Assembly: GCA_001275005.1 (NCBI GenBank)
Contig: JWZX01003152.1
Location: 1-63,023 of the forward strand
Length of the DNA: 63,023 bases
Origin: Chrysochromulina tobinii
Lineage: Eukaryota > Haptophyta > Prymnesiales > Chrysochromulinaceae
Direction of reading: 5' to 3'
Under the pieces are notes generated by a model that did not search any database, was not told where the DNA came from, and saw only the letters and a program-made list of their open reading frames with translations. Positions 37,359 through 46,235 of the stretch are shown one piece after another. Each line of letters starts with the position of its first letter. Position 1 is the stretch's first letter. Both the position numbers and the translations under genes were made by a program.

Positions 37359-39182
37359 ATGCGACCATGGCTTCTGCTTGTGAGCACGTTCTGCGCCGCA
37401 ACTGCGTGCACGCCCAGCCGTCCGCAGCTGCAGCTCCACACGCCGAATGTCGTGCTGCTCGCCGCCACGAGTCGAGAACGGAACCAGAATGTCCGTCGTC
37501 AGCAGTCAGAATCGCCACTTAACCGTGCGCTAGACAACGTTCTGGCCGACCCTGTGCCTGCCCTGGGTTTAGCAGCACTCGTCGCCGCTGCTGGGCCTGC
37601 TGTGTATCGGGCGGCATTCAACGGCAGACCTCGCACGCTGTGGTGGCCGTCCACGAGCCGGCGTGGCAGCCTCGCTGGGGCACGGAGTGCTCGCACAGTC
37701 GATGGTGCCCTAGATGACGCGAAGACAGTCGCGTTAGCGCGTGCGTTGCTCGCAGCATGGGACGCCGGCAGCGCTGATCAGGCCGAGAGCACGGCTACCG
37801 TCGAGGCGGCACTTGGCTTGCTAGCACTCGAGTTTGCGCAGCGCGGCGGTGAGGACGCGGCGCAACTCCGACGCCTGATGCGCTTGGTTGCGGCGCACAG
37901 CAGTGGCACACAGCAGACCGTCAGCGCGTTGCGCAAGGCGACGACGGCCGCCGCACGCATGGCATTCGGGAGCGGCCGCGATGGCAACGCCTTCGCTATC
38001 AGCCAACGGGACGGCGCGTGCGGCGCCTTGCTGCTGCTCTGTCAATCTTTGTTTCCCCGGGAGACGCTCGAGGCCCTTTCCCGGGAGGTCGTGGCGCTCG
38101 AGGCGGGTGTGCGACGCGCCTTCTTCGGCTTCGAGGGCGAGGAGGAGCGTGGCGTACGCTTGCGTGACGAGTGCGCGCGCAGGTTGTTCACGCTCGAGGC
38201 GCGCCGCGTGCTCCGTGCCTCGGGAGCCGGCTCTGGCGGGGCACGCGCCGTCTTGAGCACGCCCACGTGGCGAAGGCCGCTCGATGAGCTACCCGGCCTG
38301 ATGCGCTTGGCCCCTTCGATGTTCGTTGGGCCGCTGCTGCTGATCGTGCAGGAGCTGCTGCAGACGGAGCTCGAGCGCGCGCTTGCGGCATGGCTCCAAG
38401 CTCGCGGACGCACCGGGGGAAGGCTTCCGGAGCTCTCGGAGATCTCCACGGAGATTGCGAGCTCGTCCACGGAGATTGCGAGTTCGGTGCCGTCCGTGGA
38501 GCTACCAGTACAGACCCCTGCGGCTGCCGCGATGGAGCGCGCCGCGTTTGCGATGGCTTCGAGTGCCGCGCGGCTGGCACGTAGCTGCCTCGAGCTCGGC
38601 GGTCCCTCGACGGCCGTTGCTTCGACGGAGCCGCAGCTGCCTTCCGGCGTGACGCTCAGCGACGCGACCAAAGCGGCACTCGCAACCCTGCCTGACGCGG
38701 CGAAGAAGGAGCTGCTTGAAAAGTTCGGCGCTCTCGCGGCGAGCCCAGGAGCTGATGATGAAGAGGGCGATCTGGCCATGCGAGATTGCGATCTGACCGC
38801 TCGAGATCGCGACCTGCGCCTCGAGAAGCTGCGGAGCGTCGGCGTGCTGTCACCCGCGCGCCATCGCTTCTACCAGGCGGCCGTGCGAGTTGCCGTCCTC
38901 GAGGAGGTGGCGCGCGTGGCGTCGGGTGGCGTGCGGCCTGCGGCAGCCGAGGGGACTGGGTCTGATGATACCATTGGGCTATCCATCGAGGATTGCGTCG
39001 TGCTGCGCCGGCTGCTTGCGGTGCTGCCTACCAGCGCCGCCGCAGGCGCGAGTGCCGCCTTGAAGGCTGCGGCGGGGACGGTGGAGATGGCAACCGTCGA
39101 CCTCACGTCGATTGAGCGCAGGCTCGAGCTCACACAGCAAGATTTCTACCCGGGTGACTACCGGGGTTTCTATGGGCTTTGA
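37359..39182 (+). CDS. Large alpha-helical, probably plastid-targeted protein
   Basis: 607 aa. The N-terminus MRPWLLLVSTFCAATACTPS is signal-peptide-like. The rest is Ala/Leu/Arg-rich and almost wholly helical, with a hydrophobic stretch at about 60-78 (PALGLAALVAAAGPAVYRAA) and another near 335 (MFVGPLLLIVQELLQTELER). ABC1/UbiB-type kinase motifs were looked for and not found. A repeat STEIASS occurs twice. The C-terminus ends in QQDFYPGDYRGFYGL. The family is not recognised. Confidence 0.65.
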   Translation: MRPWLLLVSTFCAATACTPSRPQLQLHTPNVVLLAATSRERNQNVRRQQSESPLNRALDNVLADPVPALGLAALVAAAGPAVYRAAFNGRPRTLWWPSTSRRGSLAGARSARTVDGALDDAKTVALARALLAAWDAGSADQAESTATVEAALGLLALEFAQRGGEDAAQLRRLMRLVAAHSSGTQQTVSALRKATTAAARMAFGSGRDGNAFAISQRDGACGALLLLCQSLFPRETLEALSREVVALEAGVRRAFFGFEGEEERGVRLRDECARRLFTLEARRVLRASGAGSGGARAVLSTPTWRRPLDELPGLMRLAPSMFVGPLLLIVQELLQTELERALAAWLQARGRTGGRLPELSEISTEIASSSTEIASSVPSVELPVQTPAAAAMERAAFAMASSAARLARSCLELGGPSTAVASTEPQLPSGVTLSDATKAALATLPDAAKKELLEKFGALAASPGADDEEGDLAMRDCDLTARDRDLRLEKLRSVGVLSPARHRFYQAAVRVAVLEEVARVASGGVRPAAAEGTGSDDTIGLSIEDCVVLRRLLAVLPTSAAAGASAALKAAAGTVEMATVDLTSIERRLELTQQDFYPGDYRGFYGL

Positions 39183-39223
39183 GGTAGAAACCACTTTCTA
39201 CCCACCTTTCTACCAGGTAGAAA
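39183..39223. repeat. Stacked inverted repeats after the stop
   Basis: GGTAGAAA (39183), TTTCTACC (39195), TTTCTACC (39207) and GGTAGAAA (39216) form two perfect 8-bp hairpins with loops of four and one bases, immediately after the stop codon at 39180-39182. A 3'-end processing or structural role is possible. Confidence 0.85.
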
Positions 39224-39660
39224 CTCCCGGACCAGGGGTTGAAAGGTCAGGGGCACGGCTATAGGCAGTTACAGCTTTACCATAATAGGCAAGATACTTG
39301 AAGACGGTTCTGTGACATGAGTCGGTACCATGGTAGCTGTGTTCCGGTGCGGAATGCGCGCGGTGGGTGTTTTCAATTACATGTTGTGTTCACCATCACC
39401 TGCACTTCCTTGTACTAGATTCGAGGCGGATACATGTACTTTTATGCAGGTATGTTCTCGCGCGCGGCGCCTTCAAGCCATTCCTTATCGCAATGATAGA
39501 ACCACGCATCAGCATCACATTGGCGCATTGGGGTTTTGGGGAGATGCTCTCCAAGTACAGAAGAAAGGCATCCTCCTCAGCGGCGTTTCAACCCGTGCAG
39601 CAGTCCTGCCCCCAAGCTTTTTGGGGCGCAGCAGCTCCCCCGTGAGATTGGCGATGGCTC
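39224..39660. other. Convergent intergenic region
   Basis: About 440 bp between convergent genes, with no gene. The CHFR-like gene ends at 39661. Confidence 0.4.
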
Positions 39661-41346
39661 TCACACGTCCGCAGCACTGCCTCCGGCCGCCGCCGCCGGG
39701 GCCGCTGCACCGCCGCCGCCACGTCCGCTGCCGCCTCGGCCGCCGGCGCTTCTGCCGCCGCCGCCACCGCCGCCTCTGCCATCTGCCGGCGGCAGAGGCT
39801 GGCAGATGTGGTTCAGGCGCTCGGCGTGCTGCCGATTGTGGATCTGCGTGCGGCAGCCGATGCCGTGCCAGCAGTCTGATCGGCGCGTCACTGCGTCGGG
39901 CAGATCAGCAGCCGGCAGTTCGGCACGGTATTGGAACACGAGAGCATCGAAGATCTGCTCGAAGCACCGGTGGCACGTCAGTCCGTCGAGATCCGACACC
40001 GCGACGCCGGGCCCCATGCCGACGATGTCTCTCACAATCATGGTGCCCGCCTCCGCGCGCGCGAGGCACTCGATGTACAGGTCAGCGATGCCCTTGCCCT
40101 TGCCAGAGAGGTACGTGGTAAGCACATCGCGCTCGAAGCCGTTACCGAGAGCGCTCGTCGTTAGCACAGGCGGGCGGCGGGTGCGCAGTGGCGACATTAA
40201 GTGGGTCTCAGTGGGATGCCGGCACTGCGCGCACGGAGTCCGCTGCGCGCGGCGCATCTGCTGCTGCATCAGGAGCATCTGAGCCATGAGGTAGCCCGGC
40301 GGGAGGCCGTCGTAGTCATCGTCGTCCTCGTCCTCGCCCTCGCCGTCGTCGTCGTCGTCGTCGTCGTCGCTGAGCTCGCCCAACTCGCCGCCGTCGGCGC
40401 GGTCCCGCTTGCGCAGCTGCTTAGGCTGGTTACCGAGCGTGTCTTCCTTGTCAAGGCGCGCAAGCTCCTCGGGGTCGCGACGCTTGTCAGGGTGCGTGCT
40501 CAGATACATATCCACGATGTTCGCCAGCGCGTGGTTGCGCGAGACGACGCGCACTGGCTGCCGGCACTGGGGGCACTCGATCTTGCGCTTCATCCACTCG
40601 GAGAAGCACGCGCCGCAAAAGGAATGCATGCACGGCTGCAGGGCCACCGGCCGATGCATTAGGTCTTGGCAGATGCCGCACATGAGCTCCTTTTCGAGCG
40701 CTGAGCCATCGTCCACCGGGGCAGAGCCAGAGGCGGCGGACGAGGAGGCGGCGACCATCGTTGCACTCCCAGCCCCGGAGGACGCGCCCGCGCCCGAGGC
40801 CGCGGCGGCCGAAGGCGCGGCGGCGCTCGAGATGCCTGCGGCGGCGGCAGTGGCCGCCGCCGCGACTGCTGCACTGGTCGCTTCGGCTGCCGCGCCGGCG
40901 AGCAGCACGAATCTGAACTTTGTGGATGAGTCGCTGGCGACTGACGGCGCGACGATGGCGATCTCGTCGTCATCGAGCAGCACGCGCAGCCGTCCCTTGC
41001 CCACCTTGGTTCCATTCACAAAGGTTCCGTTTGACGAGAGGTCCTCGAGGATGGCGTTGGCGCCGTCGTGCGAGAGGCGCGCGTGCACCCCGCTCACCTT
41101 GTTGTCGGTGAGACGGAGCGTGCAGCTCTCGGCGCGGCCCAGCGTGTACGGCCCACCGTCCATCTCCAGCACCAGCGCGTCGCCACTGGCCGCGCGCAGC
41201 TGGCCCCACGCTGGCTTGGGTGCGTGGCCAGACTCAGGAGACACCTCGTCGTCTTCGGTGCCGCCGTCAAGGCCGTCGTCGTCGCACTGGGTCGAAGGGA
41301 GCGCGGCTGGGGCTGGGCTGGGCTCGTCCGGCTGCGTGTCGCCCAT
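39661..41346 (-). CDS. CHFR: CHFR-like mitotic checkpoint E3 ubiquitin ligase
   Basis: 561 aa with the three CHFR modules in order. FHA domain at about 66-148: GRAESCTLRL, SGVHARL and NGTFVNG. RING finger at 223-261: CGICQDLMHRPVALQPCMHS then CPQCRQPVRV. PBZ-type poly(ADP-ribose)-binding finger at about 492-515: DCWHGIGCRTQIHNRQHAER ending in LNHIC, a close match to CHFR. An acidic Asp/Glu stretch (327-346) and Ala/Ser-rich linkers separate them, and the C-terminus is polyglycine. CHFR delays entry to mitosis under microtubule stress, ubiquitylating partners in response to phospho-signals and PAR. FHA plus PBZ in an alga implies conserved PAR-linked control. The first Met opens a polar lead. 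Confidence 0.93.
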   Translation of the reverse strand: MGDTQPDEPSPAPAALPSTQCDDDGLDGGTEDDEVSPESGHAPKPAWGQLRAASGDALVLEMDGGPYTLGRAESCTLRLTDNKVSGVHARLSHDGANAILEDLSSNGTFVNGTKVGKGRLRVLLDDDEIAIVAPSVASDSSTKFRFVLLAGAAAEATSAAVAAAATAAAAGISSAAAPSAAAASGAGASSGAGSATMVAASSSAASGSAPVDDGSALEKELMCGICQDLMHRPVALQPCMHSFCGACFSEWMKRKIECPQCRQPVRVVSRNHALANIVDMYLSTHPDKRRDPEELARLDKEDTLGNQPKQLRKRDRADGGELGELSDDDDDDDDGEGEDEDDDDYDGLPPGYLMAQMLLMQQQMRRAQRTPCAQCRHPTETHLMSPLRTRRPPVLTTSALGNGFERDVLTTYLSGKGKGIADLYIECLARAEAGTMIVRDIVGMGPGVAVSDLDGLTCHRCFEQIFDALVFQYRAELPAADLPDAVTRRSDCWHGIGCRTQIHNRQHAERLNHICQPLPPADGRGGGGGGGRSAGGRGGSGRGGGGAAAPAAAAGGSAADV

Positions 41347-41571
41347 CGTAAGTGGAGCCGTGACACGGCGGCAGCCAGGAAGGTCCAGGCCGCGCTGACT
41401 AGACGGGCTGCGTCAGGCGCACACCTTCAAAAGGATTTCATGTGTGAACACTCTTGTGCATGCAAGAGGGGGAAGGGGGGAAGTTTTTCTCGGCGTTGAT
41501 ACGCCAGGTTCCCCAACGCACGCGCTGTGCGTTCGCCTCACCTATCATGGCATCCCGCGGGAGAGGACATA
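41347..41571. other. Intergenic between CHFR-like gene and decayed gene
   Basis: 225 bp, nothing gene-like. Confidence 0.4.
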
Positions 41572-42567
41572 TCATGCGAGGGCCGAGATGGATCGCCGCG
41601 AGATGTGCGAGCGTCGCCCGAGCGCCGAGCCGGACGTTCCGCCTCGAGCACGGATCTCTGCACACGCACCTGCTCCTAGGCGGTCCTGTGTGCTCATGGG
41701 CGGCATGTGCGGCGTCGAGAAGCCATAGGGGCCGCGCTTGCCCTTGGGCTTCAGGCCATCCACGTGCACCCCGACGGCGGCGGCGACGACCACTTGTAGA
41801 CGACCACCGGGCCCCAGCACTCTCGGCCAAAGACGCGTGCGCCGAGCTTGCCCTCAGGCTGCACGAGCCAGACCGTGTACCCGAGTGCTTCCTTGTTGGT
41901 GACGCGCGCGAGATCCTCCTTGGTCATCCCGCCCGCTTCCAGTATGGAGAGCCCTTGCTTCTTACTGCGCACTGAAATCGGGGCAGCCTTGGAAGAGGGT
42001 GTTGAAGGCGTGTGTGAACGCCCAGCCGTCGCTGTTGGTGTCCAGCTTCATGATGTAGTAGATCCACGCGTCAAAGCCCGCCATGGTGTTCGGGGAATAT
42101 GGTGCCGGAAGATGCCAGCCAGCGTAGCACCAATAGCGTGCCACAATGTTGACCGCCTCTCCTCGATGAGCGTGTTCGCGTTCTAGCTTGCGCGCCACCC
42201 CCTCGCCTCGAGAACTTTCTTCTTCGTGCTCATGAGCACGGCATCAGAGCGAGTCAAGGAGCGAGTTGCGCGTGCAGGCGCGAGTAGTGAGGGCGGCAGG
42301 TGCTGCAGCCGCGCACTGCCTGCCTGATTGCCCGTGCACGATGTGTACGAGCGTAACTCCGCGTAGACCTCGCCGGCCCGATACGTGACAACCACCCCAC
42401 CGCCTTCGATGAAGCGGGGCCACCCGGAGTCCCGGACCATCGGTCATCCCCATGGTATCCCCACATGTCGTAGTTCGAGCCAGGAGCTCCTTGAGCATGG
42501 TCTCGACGTTGCTGTTCTCTGCAGCGATGCCTGAAGCGTTTGCGGCACCAGAAGGAGTTCCCGACAT
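41572..42567 (-). pseudogene. Decayed gene with several frame changes
   Basis: On the minus strand a coding-like sequence can be followed through at least four changes of frame. In order they read ENSNVETMLKELLA, GSNYDMWGYHGDDRWSGT, DSGWPRFIEGGGVVVTYRAG, AVNIVARYWCYAGWHLPAPY, YYIMKLDTNSDGWAFTHAFN, LQPEGKLGARVFGRECWGPV and GLKPKGKRGPYGFSTPHMPP-like pieces. Two of the breaks have no believable GT-AG pair of useful size; one (SAQ-stop followed by GTAAGA) could be a donor. I favour a pseudogene; a short-intron gene or sequencing errors are alternatives. The family is not recognised. Confidence 0.45.
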
Positions 42568-42583
42568 GGTGCGGCCTAGGTGC

Positions 42584-42717
42584 GCTGTTCCTGTTGCGGC
42601 CTGAGGTTGATCCTTCTCGGATCATCGGATTTAGGATCATCGGATTTAGAGTTCGGCGCTGTTCCTGTTGCGGCCTGAGGTTGATCCTTCTCGGATCATC
42701 GGATTTAGAGTTCGGCG
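42584..42717. repeat. Tandem duplication, 74-bp period
   Basis: Two copies of a block containing TGTTCCTGTTGCGGCCTGAG and ending in GAGTTCGGCG. In the first copy the 15-bp segment GGATCATCGGATTTA is itself doubled. It ends one base before the first ATG (42718) of the UIM/PDZ gene. Confidence 0.92.
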
Positions 42718-45192
42718 ATGCGCTTCTCGCAGTGCCAGTTGTATGTCCTGTGGACGCGCGGGCCTTGGCCTCAAAGGGCGCGGATGCGTCGCTGCCTCGA
42801 CTTGAGGCGCTCGCGACGACTCCCCGGGAACCTGTTCCACACAGAATGTTTCGTCGGGACCAGTCACAATCCGCAACCTAGAATGCTGCCCGAGGCCAGC
42901 GAGGACATTCTGAAGACACTGGACGCGACCCACGCCTCACTGGAGCAGCAACGAGCTTGCGGACCGGCAGCGACACCAGCTAGAGCGACCATGGATGTGA
43001 TGCTCTCCTCTCCAGACGCGGCTGCATCGCCACAGGCGGCTACCGCTGATATCGCCATGCTTCTGCGCGCAGCGGAGCAGCACCGCAAGCTCGCGCAGCT
43101 CCTTCCCGACGAGGACATGCGGCGTGAGATGCTCGCCGAGGCCGACAAGCAGGAGGCGCAGGCGCAAGCGCTCATGCGTCGCGGAGCGGCTGGAGCTGGT
43201 GGCACGTGGCAAGACCTCGACGCGCAGCGGCTCTCTGTCGGTCCACAGCAGCCGCCGCCGCCGGCCCCTGGCGTCGGAAGTTTCGTCGACCGCAACGGCC
43301 GAGTCGTCGAGTTCCAGAAGGGGCCTGTGGTCGAGCCGGCCGTGGCGTCCGCGCCGCCCCCGGGCGTCGGCAACTTCGTCGACCGCTACGGCCGTGTCGT
43401 CGAGTTCCACAAACGGCCTGCAGACGAGCCGATCGGCGCGGGGAGCTCCGAGCTGGCTGCGAGCGTGGGGGGGGCACCCGCGCCGGCCGGCTCGACGGTG
43501 CGTGCGGTGCTGCGTCGCGACTCGGGCGGCCTCTTCAAGCTCGGCCTGCGCGAGGGCGCAGGAGGCGTGCTCATCGGCCGTCTGCCGTTGTCGGACGCGG
43601 AGGGCGACGAGCGCACGCGGCTGTGCGAGGGCGACCTGGTGCTCGCGATCAACGGGCTACGAACGAATACGATGAGCTTCGAGCAGCTCCGAAGCTACGT
43701 CAAGGAGTGCCCGGGAGCTCTGCATCTCGAAGTGCGCCGCATGCCGGGCGGCGTGCCGGGAGGGGCACCCACTCGCGATACGGTCGGCGGCGGCATGGGC
43801 GGCGGCGGCGGCGGCATGGGCAGCGGCGCCGAGCCGGATCCCCTCGAGGCCGTTGCTGGCGGCGTCATACACGGCCTCGAGTCGCTCAAAAAAGGGTTTC
43901 GGCAGCTCGTGGACTCGAGAGAATCTCGGGAGAATCTCGAAAAGCTCCGCGATCTGGGCGACGAGCTCAAGGAGAAGACCAAGGGCTTTTTCGAGCAACT
44001 GGGCGGCCTAGGCCAGGGCGGCAGCGATGTGGGCGGCGGCGCTAAGGGCGGCGGCGGCATGGGCGGCGGCGGCATGGGTAGCGGCGGCGGCATGGGTGGC
44101 CGTGGCGCCTCGACTGGCGGCGACCCTGATGCCCGTTACGGTTCCCACAATGTGGATGAGCTGACCGCGCGAGCGGAGGCGGCCGCGCGCGCCGCGCGCG
44201 CTGTGGCGAGCACTGCGCCAGCTCCGGGCTCCCTTGGAGGAGTAGGGGCGGTCGCATCGCCGCTGCTGCACTCCAATGCCGCAGATAGCACCTCGATCTT
44301 ACCGGTACCGCACAGCGCCGGCACCCGCCCTGCCGTGCAAGCCCCTCCGATGGGTGCGCCCTCCAGCGGCGCGCGTGCGGGCCTGTTTGTGGACCGCTAC
44401 GGCAATCCTGTCGAGTTCCAAATTCGGCCGCCCGCCGCACCCGCCGACCCTTCATTCTTCCCATCGAGCTCCCCAATGAGCTCGATGGGCGGCGGCGTAG
44501 GCTTGGTGGATGGACCCCATCACGGCGCCGCCGGCTTGGTCAACACCGGGCGCATGGGCGGCGCCGGCGTGGAGCTGCTCGATGAGGCCACACAGCTCGC
44601 TCTCGCTCTCTCTCTCTCTGAGGCTGAGTTTGCAGCCAGCGCTCATCACGGCGCCTCCGGGGTGCCGAGACCAGTGCCGTCTGCGGAATATCTCGGCGGT
44701 CTGTACCCCACATCGCCGCCGCCGCCGCCGCCGTCTGACGGATCGATGCCGCCACCTTCGATGCCGCCGCCGCCACTGGACAGCATGGCTGCACTCTACT
44801 CAATGACGCCACCATCGCAGCCGCTGCCTTTTCCAGGGGTGTACGGGGGCAACGGCAACGACCACTTTCCCCAGGCTAGCCCGCCTCCGCCGCCCATGTA
44901 CCCACCGCCACCACCCGGCCCGCCGCCGCCCGACGGCATGTACAGCGGAGCCATGTCCGAGGAGGAGCTGCTGCAAGTCGCGATGCACCTCTCGCTCGCA
45001 GAGGCGCAGGCGCAGCAGGCGGCGGAGCGTGCGGCGCTCGAGACGGCGCTCCGAGCCTCCGCCACCGAGACGCCTGTGGGCGACCTCCACGGCGAGCTTG
45101 GTGCCCAGCCGCCCACGATCGCCGAGGACCTCGCCACCGTGTTTGCCGGTCGGGTGCCTGCCCCTGCGGTGGAGCCACCAAACTTCTGCTAG
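42718..45192 (+). CDS. PDZ-like and ubiquitin-interacting-motif protein
   Basis: 824 aa as read from 42718; the Met at 42883 (MLPEASEDILKT) is an equally good start. An N-terminal helical hairpin (DIAMLLRAAEQHRKLAQLLP) is followed by three copies of a short module FVDRxGxxVEF (near residues 189, 220 and 560). A PDZ-like domain covers 260-341: GLFKLGLREGAGGVLIGRLP, then EGDLVLAINGLRTNTMSFEQ. Two UIM-like helices lie near the end: LDEATQLALALSLSEAEF and LLQVAMHLSLAEAQAQ, with the Ala-x-x-x-Ser core. Gly/Met and Pro-rich linkers fill the rest. The architecture suggests a ubiquitin-binding adaptor. The FVDR module is unknown to me. Confidence 0.8.
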   Translation: MRFSQCQLYVLWTRGPWPQRARMRRCLDLRRSRRLPGNLFHTECFVGTSHNPQPRMLPEASEDILKTLDATHASLEQQRACGPAATPARATMDVMLSSPDAAASPQAATADIAMLLRAAEQHRKLAQLLPDEDMRREMLAEADKQEAQAQALMRRGAAGAGGTWQDLDAQRLSVGPQQPPPPAPGVGSFVDRNGRVVEFQKGPVVEPAVASAPPPGVGNFVDRYGRVVEFHKRPADEPIGAGSSELAASVGGAPAPAGSTVRAVLRRDSGGLFKLGLREGAGGVLIGRLPLSDAEGDERTRLCEGDLVLAINGLRTNTMSFEQLRSYVKECPGALHLEVRRMPGGVPGGAPTRDTVGGGMGGGGGGMGSGAEPDPLEAVAGGVIHGLESLKKGFRQLVDSRESRENLEKLRDLGDELKEKTKGFFEQLGGLGQGGSDVGGGAKGGGGMGGGGMGSGGGMGGRGASTGGDPDARYGSHNVDELTARAEAAARAARAVASTAPAPGSLGGVGAVASPLLHSNAADSTSILPVPHSAGTRPAVQAPPMGAPSSGARAGLFVDRYGNPVEFQIRPPAAPADPSFFPSSSPMSSMGGGVGLVDGPHHGAAGLVNTGRMGGAGVELLDEATQLALALSLSEAEFAASAHHGASGVPRPVPSAEYLGGLYPTSPPPPPPSDGSMPPPSMPPPPLDSMAALYSMTPPSQPLPFPGVYGGNGNDHFPQASPPPPPMYPPPPPGPPPPDGMYSGAMSEEELLQVAMHLSLAEAQAQQAAERAALETALRASATETPVGDLHGELGAQPPTIAEDLATVFAGRVPAPAVEPPNFC

Positions 45193-45519
45193 TTGTCGCT
45201 GCTCAAACACTTTACGCATTTCCCTTGCAGCGCGTCGCATCCATTAGTTTGGAGTGTAGTAATAAGTCCTCTCTAGATTGGCCACTGCACACATGCCACA
45301 GCACACAGGCCGGGCGCCACTGCCCGACTCGGACTACTGCCCCGAGTGTCGAGTGCCGGGACGCGTGGGCGGCTACTAACCGAACTCGTAACTGGAAACT
45401 GCACTTAATCGAGCTAGAGGTACAAAGCTGGACCTGTGCCAAGCGACCGGCCCACACTCCAAGGGACCGTCAGCAACGGCAAGCACGCCGCGAAGCCTCA
45501 ATTCCTGCCCGACGGCGCT
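45193..45519. other. Convergent intergenic region
   Basis: 327 bp with no gene seen; both flanking genes end here. Confidence 0.4.
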
Positions 45520-46089
45520 TCAGTGCTCGAGAGCCGTGACGAAGAGGACCGAATAGTCCTGCTTTAAGCAGCCTTCGACTGCCGGCATGGGTCCGCCCGG
45601 CTTTACGGGAAAGGCGTTGGGATTGGCGTTCGCCGGTGAGCCACCAGTGTACAGAGCCGAGCGGCACGGCAGATGCGTCACGTCGTACAACGTCGCACCA
45701 CCAGAGAGCTCCCAAGAGCCATCAGCTCTCACGCTCAGGATGCTTGTGGTTTCGCGTCCGCCAGTCACCTGGTATTTCATCGGCGGCAGCGGGAACTCTG
45801 GCGCCTCCATGATGAGGCCATGCTCCTCCAGCCACCAGCTGTGGCTGTCGAAGCTCCAGCCCGCTGGCGCTCTTCCAGAGCCGAGGTCCTTGTTGAACCG
45901 CTGAAGCCGAACACCTCGAGGCCCTGGATCTATTCTCCAGATGCCCCAGAGGTGCGCGTCCTTGCCGCTCGTTGCGCGGTTGCCAGGCCCCGTCGGATCG
46001 ATCGCCGCAGCAATGAATTGGATGTCGCGCAGGGCCTTCATCTCTTGCGCTGAGACGACGAGTGCGAAAGCCAGGAAAGCTCCAGCCAT
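45520..46089 (-). CDS. Secreted conserved algal protein, 189 aa
   Basis: ATG 46089 opens a signal peptide MAGAFLAFALVVSAQEM; an in-frame ATG at 46152 would hide it. The mature part has distinctive blocks: HLWGIWRIDPGPRGVRLQRF, GWSFDSHSWWLEEHGLIMEA, then YQVTGGRETTSILSV and TLYDVTHLPCRSALYTGG, ending GCLKQDYSVLFV. I recall similar proteins in coccolithophores and other marine algae only as conserved hypotheticals; no enzyme motif is visible. It starts 146 bp from the divergent F-box-like gene. Confidence 0.75.
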   Translation of the reverse strand: MAGAFLAFALVVSAQEMKALRDIQFIAAAIDPTGPGNRATSGKDAHLWGIWRIDPGPRGVRLQRFNKDLGSGRAPAGWSFDSHSWWLEEHGLIMEAPEFPLPPMKYQVTGGRETTSILSVRADGSWELSGGATLYDVTHLPCRSALYTGGSPANANPNAFPVKPGGPMPAVEGCLKQDYSVLFVTALEH

Positions 46090-46235
46090 GCACTGGTCCA
46101 GGAAAGTTCCGAGGAATTTCGAAGGGGAAGCCTTGTTGAGGGGTTCCCCCAAATTTCTCCAAATTTCCCCAAATTTTGTCGCGTGTGCGTTTGATCTCGC
46201 GCCGCGCTTCGGATTCGTCGCTGGCCGCGCTTCGG

